A stretch of DNA of 64,000 bases from Heracleum sosnowskyi (Eukaryota; Streptophyta; Magnoliopsida; Apiales; Apiaceae). The position numbers and the translations under genes are program-made. Every line of letters begins with the position of its first letter. The first letter of the stretch is position 1. Location of the stretch: contig CM061243.1 in NCBI GenBank assembly GCA_030848705.1, positions 120,242,674 through 120,306,673 on the forward strand. Direction: 5' to 3'. Of this stretch, positions 30,272 through 43,500 are shown in pieces. The notes beneath the pieces are model-generated. The model saw only the letters and a program-made list of their open reading frames with translations, did not search any database and was not told the DNA's origin.

Positions 30272-31250
30272 TCTGTTAAACAATCTAGTTACCCACTCCA
30301 GTTCCTTTTCTTCCCGTTGGTATAAAACCTGTATATTGTGTATATAATAATAATTTACAGCACAATGCAGAACCCAATAGAAACACTGCTCTCATATTTG
30401 ACAACTAAATCTACACCATCCATCTTAAAAACTAGGAGTACAAACATAATATAGGCATGATACAGTATACACATTAAGCCCTCCCACCTAACATCGTATC
30501 AAGGCATTTTTAAGCCAACGGTCTCAGACTGAGATATACATATAAGCATAGCTACCAGTGTTGTAATCCCGATTAATCAGTTCGGTGGCCCGCCGTCTAG
30601 CGATTAATCATAAATCGCCGACTTTTAGAACCCTGATAGCTACCAACATAATGTTTTGTGCAACACTTTCGCTTTTTAATCCACTCTAATTTTCTCATTT
30701 TTAATCCGCTCTAATTTTCTCGAGTGAAACAATTAATCCACACAAATTGATCCCAACACATTCAGGCTAATGCAATGCGAAAAGCTTAGAAACACGATTT
30801 TCTCCATTCATGTTCATCCCTTTACAATATCCCAAATTTCGATTCCGAAGAAACAGTAATTACTCTTACTACCACCAACTCTAATTATTCAAAAAAGGCA
30901 ATGTCGATTCAACAACCATTTCTTACATTACCTAAAACCCTAGTTCAATAACTTTTCAATTTCGCAAAATTGAGACTAACAAACGGCTTAATTCAATGAT
31001 ATACACAAATGGGTATGCAAAACAAGTGAAAATATCAAGTCAATTACTGAGAAAGAATCACATAATTATACACATATATCAATCATGTATTGAAACCCTA
31101 AAATTACTGAACTGAAAAAAATATTAAAATAATTTTTGTGTGTGTGCGTGTGTGTGAAGTAAAATATACTTACAAGTTCTTGAGAGAAGGGGCAGGGTTT
31201 AGAGTGAATATCTTGCGCATATGCTCATTGCTCAAGACTCAAGAGTCAAG
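30272..31250 (-). promoter_or_regulatory. Probable 5'UTR intron and leader exon of the cysteine-rich gene
   Basis: On the minus strand a near-consensus donor (GAACTT|GTAAGTAT) lies at 31174/31173 and the matching acceptor at 30273, so a 0.9-kb intron would sit in the 5'UTR. The leader exon would run from 31174 up to roughly 31240. A GT microsatellite (about 31138-31156) lies just inside the intron. The intron also contains the 80-bp hAT MITE at 30556-30635. Confidence 0.55.
30556..30635. mobile_element. 80-bp hAT-type MITE with perfect 8-bp target duplication
   Basis: ATAGCTAC occurs at 30548-30555 and 30636-30643. The enclosed 80 bases start CAGTGTTGTAATCCCG and end CGACTTTTAGAACCCTG, an imperfect terminal inverted repeat of CAGTGTTNTAA type. 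It contains an internal GATTAATC repeat. Confidence 0.8.
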
Positions 31251-32771
31251 ACGAGTTGGCTAATGTTTTAAGTAACCCATTATTTAAATTTAATTTTTTT
31301 TTTCTAATTTTTTTTGGTCAATTATAATTTATTTTTACAATAGTTTTATTTTTTGGAAAAAGTTTGATTTTTTGAGGGAGAAATGATCCATTTTATAGAC
31401 TTGAAAAAGTAATTTATTCTTTTTTGGAATGTTTTTTTGACCGTGTTAGATTTTAATTTTTATAAGTAAGAATGATGTAAATTTTGTAGTATTGTCGAGA
31501 TATTTTAAATGAACAAATGCGTCGGTGTATGTAAAAAGCATGTTTTTTTTTATTTATCAAAAAAAAACTTCAAACATGTTCACAACATTGCAGTGATATT
31601 TATCTCACTTCCTTTGTAAGATGTTGAGAGTTCGAATCTTGTTAAATACGAGATGACGGTGTATGTACTATGTGTTCTATAACTATTAGTAAAAAAAAAT
31701 AAACAGTCCCCCAAAAAGCCCAGGTAGAAGAACAGGAGGCAGCCCACTATACATACAATTTAATTGATGTTATGAAATATATTATGGAATCCAATATGGT
31801 TTCCGCCCCAATAAGCTCCCTGGGCCTCCCATGTGAACTTCTGAGACCCAAGAAATTTTGACAGATTTTACAAATAAGAGGATTATTAGTTACTTATTTT
31901 GACTTAAAAATGAATTAGTAGATTTGAATTTAGCAGGAAAACTAATTAGCATAAAAACATTAAATATTATTGGTTACTAGGTGAATTTTGAACAAAAGTG
32001 ACGTAAAAATCAATTACTAATGATTAGCAAAAAAAATTAATTACTAATGAAAAATAAACCAATTATATATATTTATTTATATATATAAGGCAACAAAAAT
32101 ATCAATTTTATTTGTATCCTCGGGTATCTACCTAAGATTGTACCAACTTCACATGTAAATAAGGACAAATTGTGAATTCAAAATGAACCTTTAATATGTA
32201 CAAAAAAATGAATAAATTTATACGGGAAGATGTTATAATTGATGACCTCTATAATTAAACATATCGACTTATCTATCATATTTTTGATAAGTTTTGGAAC
32301 ATTTTGGGAAGACGAGGAAGAAAATGCTTAATCTAGATGTTAAAGATTGTAAATTTTAATTTTCCACATTCCGTAATAGATAAACCAAGATTTGAATGTC
32401 GTCGGCAAAAATCTCAATTCTCACGTGTCTAGTACCGGGTAGAAAATTAAGAGTCGTGTCTGAAATGAGCACCTGAGTTACATGAGGGTAGAGCATCTTC
32501 AATACAGTGCGAAGATGGTTGTCAAATTCTTACATGACATAGTATTTTTGGTATCTTTCTATTAAAGTTGCAAAGATGTTCAATGAGTATCGAGAGAATT
32601 TGTCAACTTTTGATATCCCTTCTAAATGAAAAAAATTCCAAATAGTAGTACTAAAACTATATATAGTACATTCCTATTATATTATATCTAGTTTTAATAT
32701 TATTTGTTTAGAAACCATCTAGGCACCTTATATGGGGTGTCAACTACTCCCTATGTTCCTTATTAATAGTC
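31251..32771. other. Intergenic region
   Basis: AT-rich with homopolymer runs. A SINE-like stretch lies near 31585-31700. A single GAGCATCTTCAATAC word near 32492 resembles the end of the MITE family at 8750 and 17327, but I could not find a matching second end. No gene seen. Confidence 0.55.
31585..31700 (+). mobile_element. SINE-like fragment with B box and A-rich tail
   Basis: GAGAGTTCGAATCTT (31626-31640) is a good Pol III B box. A weak A box lies about 35 bases upstream, and an A-rich run follows near 31690. No target duplication is evident. Confidence 0.4.
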
Positions 32772-32779
32772 ATTTTAAG

Positions 32780-33334
32780 TAGACTTGGTAATTCGTTTCG
32801 TTCGTGTACTTTCGTGTTTCGTGTACAAAAATACAAAACCGAAACACGACCCATTAAGAATTCGTTCCGTTTTCGTGTTCGTGTACCATCGTTTTGAATA
32901 CTTTTCGTGTCGTGTTTCGTGTAAATTTAAATAAAAATTAAAATATAATAAACAAATAAAAATATTTAAATATAAGCATTTTTGGTTTAATTTTTACTAG
33001 TTGACTCTTAAGTTAATAATTCATAAAGAGCCAAGTGTGGTCGAATCTTGTTAAACTTAAATTTGAAACTATTTTCTTTTTTGTTATTGTAAAAATAATA
33101 TATACAACATTTATTTAATATATGTATTTATATAATTTTAAAATATTTATTTAATTATTTAATTATTTCGTGTACTTTCGTTTCGTGTCGTGTACCCAAG
33201 GGTAAACCCAAAACCGACAATATAATTATTCGTGTAATATCGTGTTCGTGTACCGAAAATGTGAACACAAACCCAATATTATTGTGTTGGGTTCGTGTCA
33301 TGTTATCGTGTCGTGTACGAAATTGCCAGCTCTA
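32780..33334. mobile_element. 555-bp hAT-type non-autonomous element, TSD ATTTTAAG
   Basis: ATTTTAAG flanks both sides (32772-32779 and 33335-33342). The left end TAGACTTGGTAATTCG and the reverse complement of the right end TAGAGCTGGCAATTTCG form the terminal repeat. Subterminal regions are packed with CGTGT words (TTTCGTGTCGTGT type) in both orientations. No coding frame. Confidence 0.88.
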
Positions 33335-33525
33335 ATTTTAAGTTTTGATTAAAATTTCAATTTGTTAATCGCTTTTGGTTCCAAAGCACAATTAATGATC
33401 AATATTCTACTAAATGCCCTTGCATTAATACTCAGCCTTGCAATCTTTATTATCATAGCATCACTTGGTAAGGTTATATAAGTAAAATTATAACTAAGTT
33501 AATGATATTGTAGTATATTAAATAC

Positions 33526-34902
33526 TGAAAGACATATGTCTATGCCTATTTGTAAACACCGAGGATTCTACTCAACTTTAATGAAGATGTAATAAGTTAA
33601 TAATAAAAATCAAGTGTCACAGGAATCTCAGAAGGTTATATCTGTCAAATAATGAAGATTAAAGTCATCTACAGACTTGAAGTAATTCTACATTTGAAAG
33701 AAGTTCAATTTATTGTTCAAGCCTCAATGAAGTATTCAAGGAAGTGGAACTGTTTAAAAGTGACAGAGATTTCAGAAGTGTGACAGAGAAAAGTACAGGT
33801 TACAGTCCCTTGTTTAAGTAGAAGGAAAAAGAACCACAGCGTAAAGTCAAAAGATGAAGAACAGTCACTAAAGTTAGTCGCTCATGAACCAGACAGTACA
33901 TGGAGTGTCAACGTCAGCTAGTGGAAGTTCGTCATCAATTTTAGTGGTTCTAAGAATTAGTTTTAATTCTCTTTTAATTTATTCTATAAGATAATTAATT
34001 TAATCTATGAATTAATTCTGAAAGAATTAATTCATATATTAAATTAATCAATCTAGATCTTAAGTAATTTAATGAATAAATTAATTCTCTAGAATTAATT
34101 TATTTATGGAATTATTTAAGTCAATAATTTAATTTATTTAATCTGTGAATTAATTCTAAATGAATTAATTCATTTGTTAAATCAATTAGGTAAAATAAAT
34201 TAAATAGAATTAATTCTAATTCTAATTAGTACTAGTAGTACTATCATATTAATACTAGTAATACTATCTTACTTAGTACTACCGATAGTACTACCAATAC
34301 AATTGGATAGTACTACCGATAGTACTACCAAGTGTATTGATAGTACTGCCAGTATTAATATCAAATGAAATTGGTTGGCGCGTGAAAGGGAATGCGGGAT
34401 TGAATTGTTTAAATACAAGTGTGAGCATTCAACAGAAACATACAAGACAGAAACAGAAAGCAAAGCATCATATCCTTTCTTCTGCCATTAACATCAACCA
34501 ACCGCAAAGCTTCACATTAAATTTCTTGTAATAAATTATAGCCAGAAAAGTTATATTCAATCAACTAGAATTCAATTACTTGTACTGCTTTGACAATCTA
34601 GCGGATCATATTCCCAAGAATTTTTATCGAACTACTTTTTAGTATTCGATCCTTTTATTACAAATATAGATAAATTTATGTCGAATTTATTCTAGATTTG
34701 TTTTAACAAGAACTCTGTAATCTGTACACAAAATTGTAACACCCTTCAAGTTCAATAGAGTTTTATTTAACTTGAATCTTGTTTCATTTTATTCCGCAAA
34801 TAATTTGTTATTGTAATTGTTAAATCTACTATCAATACAAATTCGATTAAACAGTATTGTTTGTATTCAACCCCCCTTCTACAAACATATCAGGACCTAA
34901 CA
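33526..34902 (+). repeat. 5' LTR of element B, 1377 bp
   Basis: It starts TGAAAGACATATGTC and ends ACCTAACA. The first about 98 bases match the truncated 3' LTR at 59660-59757 with about five differences. The U3 part holds AT-rich palindromes (33950-34210) and a cluster of AGTACTACC-type words (34226-34350). A TATA-like TTTAAATAC at about 34408 is the probable core promoter. Confidence 0.9.
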
Positions 34903-34917
34903 ATTGGCATTAGAGCC
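34903..34917 (+). other. Primer binding site of element B (initiator-tRNA-Met type)
   Basis: ATTGGCATTAGAGCC follows the LTR directly and matches the usual TTGGTATCAGAGC primer site of plant LTR elements with two visible changes. Confidence 0.8.
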
Positions 34918-35007
34918 TTTTGATTGATATACTAATCAAAGATCCAATTATTTTGAGATTTTTTCTTAAACTCTGAAATTTTTATTATTCTTCAAAAATC
35001 TCAAAAG

Positions 35008-38000
35008 ATGTCTACTACTCAGAAAGTTGGTACAGTCAAAATCCCCATGTTCAGCAAGGAGCATTATCCTATGTGGAAGAAGAAAATGCTCTTGTTTCTT
35101 CAAGTTGCTAATGTTAAATATCTAGGAGTGCTGAAGAATGGTCCTAAAATCCCTATGATTGTTGAGGGAGAGCAGATAGAGAATGATGTGGTTACTAGAG
35201 CTGCTAGGATGTACCCCAAGGACCCCAAGGACTACACTCCTGATGAGAAAGATGATTCTACACTTGATGTCTGTCTACAGTTGATACTGGTTGATTGTCT
35301 TGATCCTATCATGCATAATCATGTTCTAAACTGTGCTACTGCCAAACACATTTGGGACACTATAGAGATAATCAATGAGGGGACAGAGGAAGTAAGAGAG
35401 AATAAGCTGGAAATTCTGACCTCTTCATATGAGCATTTCAGATCAAACCCTGGTGAAGGTATCTCTGAGGTTTTTGAGAGATACAACAAATTAATCAATG
35501 ATCTGAACCTCAATGGGAAGCACTATACTATCAAGGAAATCAACAAGAAGTTCCTTCTGACACTTCCAATTCATTTGGAGCACAGAATATCTACAATCAG
35601 AGAAGCAAGAGATCTTGGAGAGATTTCTCTGGAAAGACTATATGGTGTTCTGAAGACCTATGAGCTGGAGCAGATTCAACAGAATGAGTTATATGGAACT
35701 GGAAAGATAGTTGGTACTTCTACTGCTGTTTGCGATTTTACACATCAAATGCAAGTGCACATATCGTAGCAAGTAGTATAATAATTCGTTCCCACGAGGA
35801 CTAAATCTAAGTTGTTAAGTACCATACACTATTTTTCTTCTAATTCAAGTTAAAATAATAAATGGTTTCAAACACAACTAATTATCACTAACTACTAAGT
35901 TAACACAAAGAAGATATCAGATTAACAAAACTAAGCCTTTAACTTCAACTTGTGTTCATTAATAAGCTACTCTCTTCATCTCTACTATGGTGTTCCAATT
36001 GCTAGTCTAAGGCACTTAACTAATCACAAGGACCTTCCGAATCTCAAGTGATTCTAATTCATCAACTAATTTCCATATCCCTATGAAGAATTTAAGTATT
36101 AGAACAACATTAACCTCCACCTTAATTTGACTACCTAGGGTGTTTAAGTATATTCCTATCTTAAACACAAATTAGCATACTACTAATCCCAAGTTATATT
36201 GACTTGGCCTTAATCTAGGTTTTCTTTTCCAAGTCCACCTACATTACCAATTAAATTCCAAGGTTGATCATTGCTTGAAAAACATTAAACACATATCAAT
36301 ATAAACAATTGTAATGAACACCATACTTAGAGAATTAAAGAACAAACTTATATTAAAACACAAGTATCCATTAAAGGCCTAGAAGGAGACTTAGTTAAAC
36401 ATCACAAAGAGTACTAGACACAAGAATGAAGACATTATAGCAAAGTTACAATAAAGAAAAGTGAAGAGAAGATAAAAACTCTAGGATTTTGATCTTCTTC
36501 AATGGCTTCTCCTCTTGAACGCTAGTGTTCTTCTTCCCCGTGGTGGTTTTCTTCTCTGTTCAATGTAACCGTTGTCTCCACACAAGTCAGGTACGTGTCT
36601 ATTTTTTTTACTGAATATATATAATACCTAACTGAACTATGTCTAATAATAATCTATTTTACTTATTAAATAATAAAACAAAGGAGTTTCCTTAATAGAG
36701 TAGGATTCCAAAGAAGAAAATTCGATCTGTCTGTTTCTGGCAATTTTCTGGGCAGTTTGGAACATCAATAAAATCTGAGACCATACTTGCATTAAAGGTC
36801 TTCTCGCAAGCTTTCCAACGGCGCCTGAATCACCCCAATCGGACATCCGAAACTCCGGTTATAGCCAAAACAGTGAACACTGCGCAAGATGATCCGAAAA
36901 TCCGAATTTTGCTAGAATTCACTTAAATTTTTGCAATTTCAGCCACAATCCTTCTATTATAAGAAATCTTTATTCCCTGAAATAAAACAAGAAAATCAAT
37001 TAAATGGAATCCAATTTCATGCAAAATTAACTAAAAATATAGAGAAAATATGATCTTATATATCAACTGCATTGACAACAGTAGTCCCACAGAAACTGGA
37101 AGTGAAGGTTGTTCAACCTTCCAGTTCTAACTTGGATGTTATTGATGCTGAATTTGTTTTAACATCCATTGATCAATCTGGTGGTGACTTCTACTCTTTG
37201 GAAGAACTTGATCAGCTGGAAGATGGTGATTTGGCCATGATAGTCAGGAAATTTGGTAAGTTCAGATTCAGGAGAAATTCCAATCTTAATTTCAAGCCCA
37301 GGTTTCAGAGAGGTGGTTCCTCATCTACAAATAGCACAAGGGGTGGCTATGAAACTGGAACTGTGGAAAGAAGCACAATCAGGTGCTACAATTGTAATGA
37401 GTTGGGTCACTTTGCTACTGAATGTAAAAAGCCAAAGCAAGTGAGAAGAAACTCATTTGATTCTAGCAAGAAGAATAAGATTGGGAAATCATATGTTGCT
37501 GAAGGAAAGAGTTGGGATGATACTGATAGTGATGAAGAAGCAGGTGAAATTGGAAACCTTGATTTAATGGCTAATGAGGCAAGCACTTCATCAACATACA
37601 TGTCAGAGGTAAAGTTTACTGATACTGAAATGATCTATCATCTTAGTACTACTGTTTCTTGTGCACGTACAGAAAATGATAGAATAATTCTTTTGAACAT
37701 AGCCCTTGAAAAAGAGATAAAAGAATTAAAACTTGTGCATGTTAATCAGGATGAACTAACTGAGAAAATAGCATTTCTTGAGAATAGGGTTAAATGTTAT
37801 ATTCAACTGGAAACCATTCTTAAGGGTCAGATTAGTGAACTTAAAGTCAAGGCTAATGCTTACTATAACTCTTGTAAGACTGCTAAAGAAATCATCAATA
37901 AACAAAGTATTGGTCATACTGTAGGCATAGGCTATGACTATAATGAGTCTATTGGTGAACTAAGCATAAATACACCTAATAGAGTCAGTGCTGAAGAAAG

Positions 38001-38592
38001 GGGTATACCAGATGTGCTTAAGAGTATTGATAAACCTTTCTTTAGAGAGTCCCAAGCAGATCCTCTGAATGAATACTCTATCATTATTGAAGAGGAGATA
38101 CTTATGGAGGATCGTGCTTTTGATCTTGAACAATCCAAAAAGTGTAAGTGTGACAAACCAGTCAAAGTTGTTTCTGCAACAAAGACTAATTCAAACATTC
38201 ATAAAATGGATCAAAACAACTACAAAACTGACATGCCTGCTATTAATCTTTCTCATAAAGCATGTGGTGTGATTAATTGCATGTCTTGTGCTTTCAATGT
38301 GATGCATGCTTCTTTTAATAGTAAGCATATTTCTGATAATAAGACTGCTCCACGTCAACATGTTAATAATAAGAAGCATGTTAGATCTAATACTACTAGT
38401 CCTCCAAAGACTAGAGTGGATCCATTTATCCCTAAGCCTACTCAGAAATGTTTTAAGGCTGGCTATAAATGGAAACGCTCTTTTGTGAAAGAGGTCTATG
38501 TAGTTAAAGTTAAAAATGTTGTTTTGCCTGACAAATGCCAGTTCTTTAAGTATGCCGGACCCAATCAAGTTTGGGCTCCGAGGAAGGACTAA
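35008..38592 (+). pseudogene. gag: gag of element B, split by a solo LTR
   Basis: Gag forms the particle that packages the element RNA. The first part (35008-35726) encodes a Copia gag N-terminus (KIPMFSKEHYPMWKKKMLLF) and a gag domain of the UBN2 type. The second part (37071-38592) continues in the same frame and contains a CCHC zinc knuckle (CYNCNELGHFATEC, about 37384-37425) and a coiled-coil-like stretch near 37690-37860. The frame is kept on both sides of the inserted LTR, so the insertion is the main lesion here. The reading frame ends at 38592, next to the protease frame. Confidence 0.88.
35727..37065. mobile_element. Solo LTR (element E), 1339 bp, TSD ACTGC
   Basis: ACTGC flanks both sides (35722-35726 and 37066-37070). 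The insert begins TGTTTGCG and ends ATATATCA, the TG...CA form of an LTR, and has no internal region, primer site or coding frame. The interrupted gag frame resumes exactly after the second ACTGC. Its parent family is not visible in this window; orientation is undetermined. Confidence 0.88.
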
Positions 38593-40547
38593 TCAATTTG
38601 ATATTGCAGGGTGTAGAAAAAGTAAACCGTGTTGTGTGGGTTCCGGATAGTGGCCGTTCAAGGCATATGACCGGAGATAGAGCCCTGCTATCAAATGTGG
38701 TTGAGAAAGCTGGCCCAGGAGTTACCTTTGGAGATAACAGCAAGGGTTTTACCAGAGGATATGGCTGTTTGAAGTTTGGAAATGTTATCATTCAAGATGT
38801 ATCTATTGTGGAAGGTCTGAAGTTCAATCTTCTCAGCATCAGTCATTTCTGTGACAGAGGATATGTTGTTTCCTTTGAGATGGATAAATGTCAGATACTT
38901 CACAAGAAGAATGGAAAGCCTGCTCTTTAAGGAGTAAGGAAAGGTGATTTGTTCATAGCTGATATGTACTCTGGATCCAAAGATGAAGTTACTTGTTTTT
39001 ACGCTAAAGCTTCATCAGATGAGAGTTGGCTATGGCACAAGAGGTTGTCTCACCTTAACTTCAAAACCATGAACTCTTTAGTCAAGAGGGAATTGGTTAG
39101 AGGTTTGCCTCAGATGGAATTTACACAGGAAGGACTGTGCGAGGCTTGTCAGAAAGGAAAGTCAAATAAAGCTTCTCACAAGGCCACTGACACATCTTCA
39201 ATAACTGAACCACTTCAGCTACTGCATATGGATTTGTTTGGTCCAATTAGTGTGATGTCCATGTCAAAGAAATAGTATGCACTTGTGATTGTTGATGACT
39301 ATTCCAAATATACTTGGGTTTTATTCCTACATTCCAAGGATGAGACCCCACATATGGTGATTGATCATATAAAGTTGATTGAGCTGGATTCTAGATTCCT
39401 TGTTAGAGCTATAAGGTCAGATAATGGAACTGAATTCAAGAATGCAGTCCTAAATGAATTTTGTGCAGATAAAGGAATAACAAGATAAAATTCTGCTCTT
39501 AGAACTCCTCAACAGAATGGAGTGGTGGAAAGAAAGAATCGTACATTGATTGAAGCTGCTAGAACTATGTTAAGTGAATCAAGACTTCCAATGTACTTTT
39601 GGGCTGAAGCTGTGAACACTGCTTGTTATACTCAGAATCGAACTTTAATCAACAAGGACTTAATGAAAACTCCTTATGAGATCATGTACAATAGAAAATC
39701 ATATATCAATTACTTTCATGTATTTGGTGCAAAATGCTTTGTGCTTAAGGATGACAATGTGACACGTGGCAAGTTTGAGGCCAAGGCACAAGAAGTTATT
39801 TTCATTGGTTATTCCAGAAGATCTTACAGGGTGTACTTGATTGATGGTCATCATGTGAAAGAAAGTGTCAATGTAACATTTGATGACACTAAACTCCCTA
39901 ATATCCAAACAGGAGATTCATCTGAGAAACTGAAGTTTGATAACTTGCCAGACTCAGAATCAGATGATGAAGCCCCACCTGAGAATGTTGCTGGTAATGA
40001 CAATGATAATGATGATAATAATCCTGGTGATGGTGGTGGAAACATTGGTAACAATGGAGATACCACCAACACTGAAGAAGAATCATCAAGGCAATCAAGC
40101 AACAACTCAGGGGGAGGAAATGAAGGATCTACTAGTCATTCAACACACCATAATGAATTTCAAGGCGAATCATCAAGATCAAATCTTCCAAGACAGACTG
40201 TATGGAATAAAGCTCATCCTTTTGAGCTAATCATTGGTGATCTAGGTGTTGGAGTTAGAACTAGAAGTGCTACTCAGAATGAATGTCATTATTCAGGGTT
40301 TCTATCTGAGTTGGAGCCAAAGAAGACTGAGGAAGCACTGACTGGCCCTGATTGGGTGATTGCTATGCAAGATGAACTCAATCAATTTGAACAACAGCAA
40401 GTCTGGAAGCTGGTACCCAGACCAAAGAACAAGAAAGTAGTTGGTACTAGATGAGTATACAGAAACAAGCTGGATGAGGATGACATTGTTACAAGGAACA
40501 AGGCAAGACTGGTTGCACAAGGGTATTCACAAGCTGAAGGCATTGAT
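38593..40547 (+). pseudogene. pol: pol of element B, first part: protease, integrase, start of reverse transcriptase
   Basis: The protease active-site motif reads PDSGRSRHMTG (about 38640), where the usual Cys after DSG is Arg. The integrase follows: the HHCC zinc finger (HKRLSHLNF ... CEACQKGK, about 39029-39160) and the D, D and E of the catalytic core (MDLFGP, IRSDNGTEF, NGVVERKNRT). A linker rich in Asp, Asn and Gly (about 39945-40180) leads to the RT start (PDWVIAMQDELNQFE). In-frame stops lie at about 38928, 39273, 39486 and 40452. Element C interrupts it at 40548. Confidence 0.9.
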
Positions 40548-43500
40548 TGTAAGATCCGGGAAAATTATGTGTTATTATGTGATGCGAAATGAAATTTTAA
40601 TTTCATATTAAGAGTTATTAAATGTTTTATTTGTTAAATGGGTTAAGTTATTCGTTAAATGATCGAATATGTGATATTGTGGTGCTATGTGAAATGTGTG
40701 GGGAATTTGAAACTATTTTGAAAAGGGTGTCATACTATTTTATTTTATTTTAATTATCGAAAAGAAAATTTGGATCGTTCCCAAATTATTCGGGAGATTG
40801 GTATATCGTTCGTACCAATATTTCATTCGTTAAAGTAGGAGGTATTCGAAAATATTCACAATAAAGGTATTTTGGTTCGTATATTTTGAATTAAACGATA
40901 CTTGTAGTTATCCGTACTTTATGGATGCTTATCGTCTCGTGAAACGTGTATTCTGCTTTATTAAAGATTTAAAGCGTTTATTTTGTTAAATTGTATTTAA
41001 AGCGATCCATCGGATCAGTATCGATCCAAAAATGTCGTTTAGGGTATTATTTTCCGTTTATTATAAAAAGGCAAATCGTACTTTGTTTTTCGTATAATCA
41101 AGCTTAATTACAGTTAAAAATCTAAAAACCCCTGAAACGTGTTCTTCGTGTTCTTGAGAATCAAACTCAATTTTGAAGGCGTTATCGGAATCCGATTTCG
41201 ATGTTCTTGTAACCGAATCGAATCTCTCATCATCCTCTACCTAAATCCACCATCAAAATTCATGTGGGTATGATTTTTAAACTTTTCAGATTTTTAATTA
41301 TTTAATTATTTTCGAATTTTAGGTTTAAATTTGGGGGAATCTTTGTTTTTGATTGTTCGTGTAAATTGATGGATTGAGTGTGTTTGTTATGTGATTTAGA
41401 ACATGTTGATGATTTTTAATTTAAATTTTGAGCTTAGAATCGAGCTAATCGGAATTTGAAGAACTTGCCGGAGTTCTTGGTTTTAGCCGGAGTTTTGTAT
41501 TGATTGATTGGTTGTGATTAACGTTTCCACCATTAAATAGATCGTAGGGAGAGGAATGAATTCATGTAATCATTGTTGAGGTTGGTGTTCAGTTTCGGGT
41601 CACCGGAAAACGTTACCACCGTCGCCGGCGGGACTTTTTGACGCAACTCCGAGTTGTTCTTCGCATAATTAGTTGATTTCAGTTGGGTTGTGATGTTGTT
41701 GATTAAACCCCCGTGTTTCCCCTGTGATTTCGTGTAGTTTTGGTGTGGATTGTGGTCGCCGGAATGCGACCGGCCGCCGGAACGGCGCCGGAAACCGGCG
41801 GGTGTTCTTGGCGACCCGTTTGTGTTCTTGGCGACCCGTTTTCAAACCCTAACCCGACCCGGTTTGATCCTAAAAAAACCCTAATCCATTTTCATAAAAG
41901 TGTTTCTGGAATTTTATTTTTAAAATAATTCAAAAATTGTTTTAAAAATTCTAAAAATCATATCTTTGATTTAAAAATATATTTTATTATTCCGAAAATT
42001 TTATAAATTCATAAATATTTATTTAAATTCGAAAATTGATTAAATTTAATTATTTTAATTATTTTTGATTAATAATTAATTAATTTATTTAATTGATTAA
42101 TTCTTTTAATCAGTTAATTCTTAATAATTAATTATTAATTAGATTTAATTAATTAAAAATTAAGTTTAATTATTTTCTAGCTTGGTTCATTTATTTAAAA
42201 ATAGTTTGAGCATTTAAAGAGTGTCAATTAATTTTGTTAATTGATTTAATTGCATTTAAAATACTTATATTGGATATAAAAATCCGATTTTTGATTTAAA
42301 AATTGTCTGTGGCTTATTTAAATCCAAATAAGCTTTGTGTGATGTTTTAAAAATAGTTATAAGTGCTATATGATTCGTATGAGTTGTGTAATGTGTTTTA
42401 TAGTCAGTATATGCCCGTACTAGGGCTAGTGTCTGAGTTTTAAATATTATAAATTAGACCGGGCGTCCGATACGTAACCGGTTACTTGTTTAAATGTGTT
42501 ATGTGAATGATGTGAATTATCTGTTGTTGAGTCATGCATGCGAATAAATTGTGTGGAGACTTGTTTGAGTAATTGGTTGTGTCTAATGTTATCACGAGGG
42601 GTAGTTGGAATAGTAATTTGTCGGTTATGTTAGAAAGTGAGATTTACGAGGCCGTTGACTTGGATGTTGACTTTTTATAGTATGGGGATTGTCGTCAAGC
42701 GAGTTACGTGGATTACTTATGTGGTTGATTGCGATTGGTCTATCAATTGAGATGTGGATGTTTATGCAACAAAGATATCGGTAGGATCGGTAAGTGCGTC
42801 GAAGTTAAGTTACAATCATTTATGAAATATGAGGATTATACGTTGAAGACTAAGTACCGTCTCATGTTTGACTATCGAGGCTGGCACGTGGATTCGAAAT
42901 GGTAGAAGCAGACTAATGGTATTCGCAAGAGCGTTAAGGCAAAGAAGGACGGAAGTAGAGAATCGTGCGATAAGACAGAATAAGGAGGGATCGTATTGTT
43001 TCAGCGTTACGGAATAGCTAAGGACCAGAGGCAAGTGTTTATACCCTTGCTTATTAATTAAGGGATATTATCTTGAATTATTAGTATGCATGTTGAATGC
43101 TTATTACTGAATTTTCAAATGTTGATTTCTTTGCATTGAATTGCAAGTATGTTATTTAATCTCGTAAATTGACGAGTACTCTTTTATACCTTTTGAGTTT
43201 AGATTCATATTTTCATATTGATTGGAAAGATATACTTATTATACTGAAAAGTTTGAAGAGATAATTATGGGCCGTATACTAAGGCTTTCTTTTAAAAGAC
43301 TTGATTTAAAAATGCTAAGTTGGAATATTACCAACCCTAGATGAGCGGGAACTTGTGAACCCTATGAGGGAAAACTTATTCTGAAATTCTGAAGTGGTGT
43401 TGCTTGCCCTTCAAGTATTCCGTTTTTCACCTTGCACCTATGCAAACCTTGTTATCCTTTCTTGTTAATGCGATCATCTGATCCATTCCCTGATTCGAAT

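Noticed and set aside
39851..40105. Frames rich in Ser, His and Met opposite or shifted against the pol linker of element B
   Set aside because: They arise from the Asp/Asn/Gly-rich low-complexity coding sequence.
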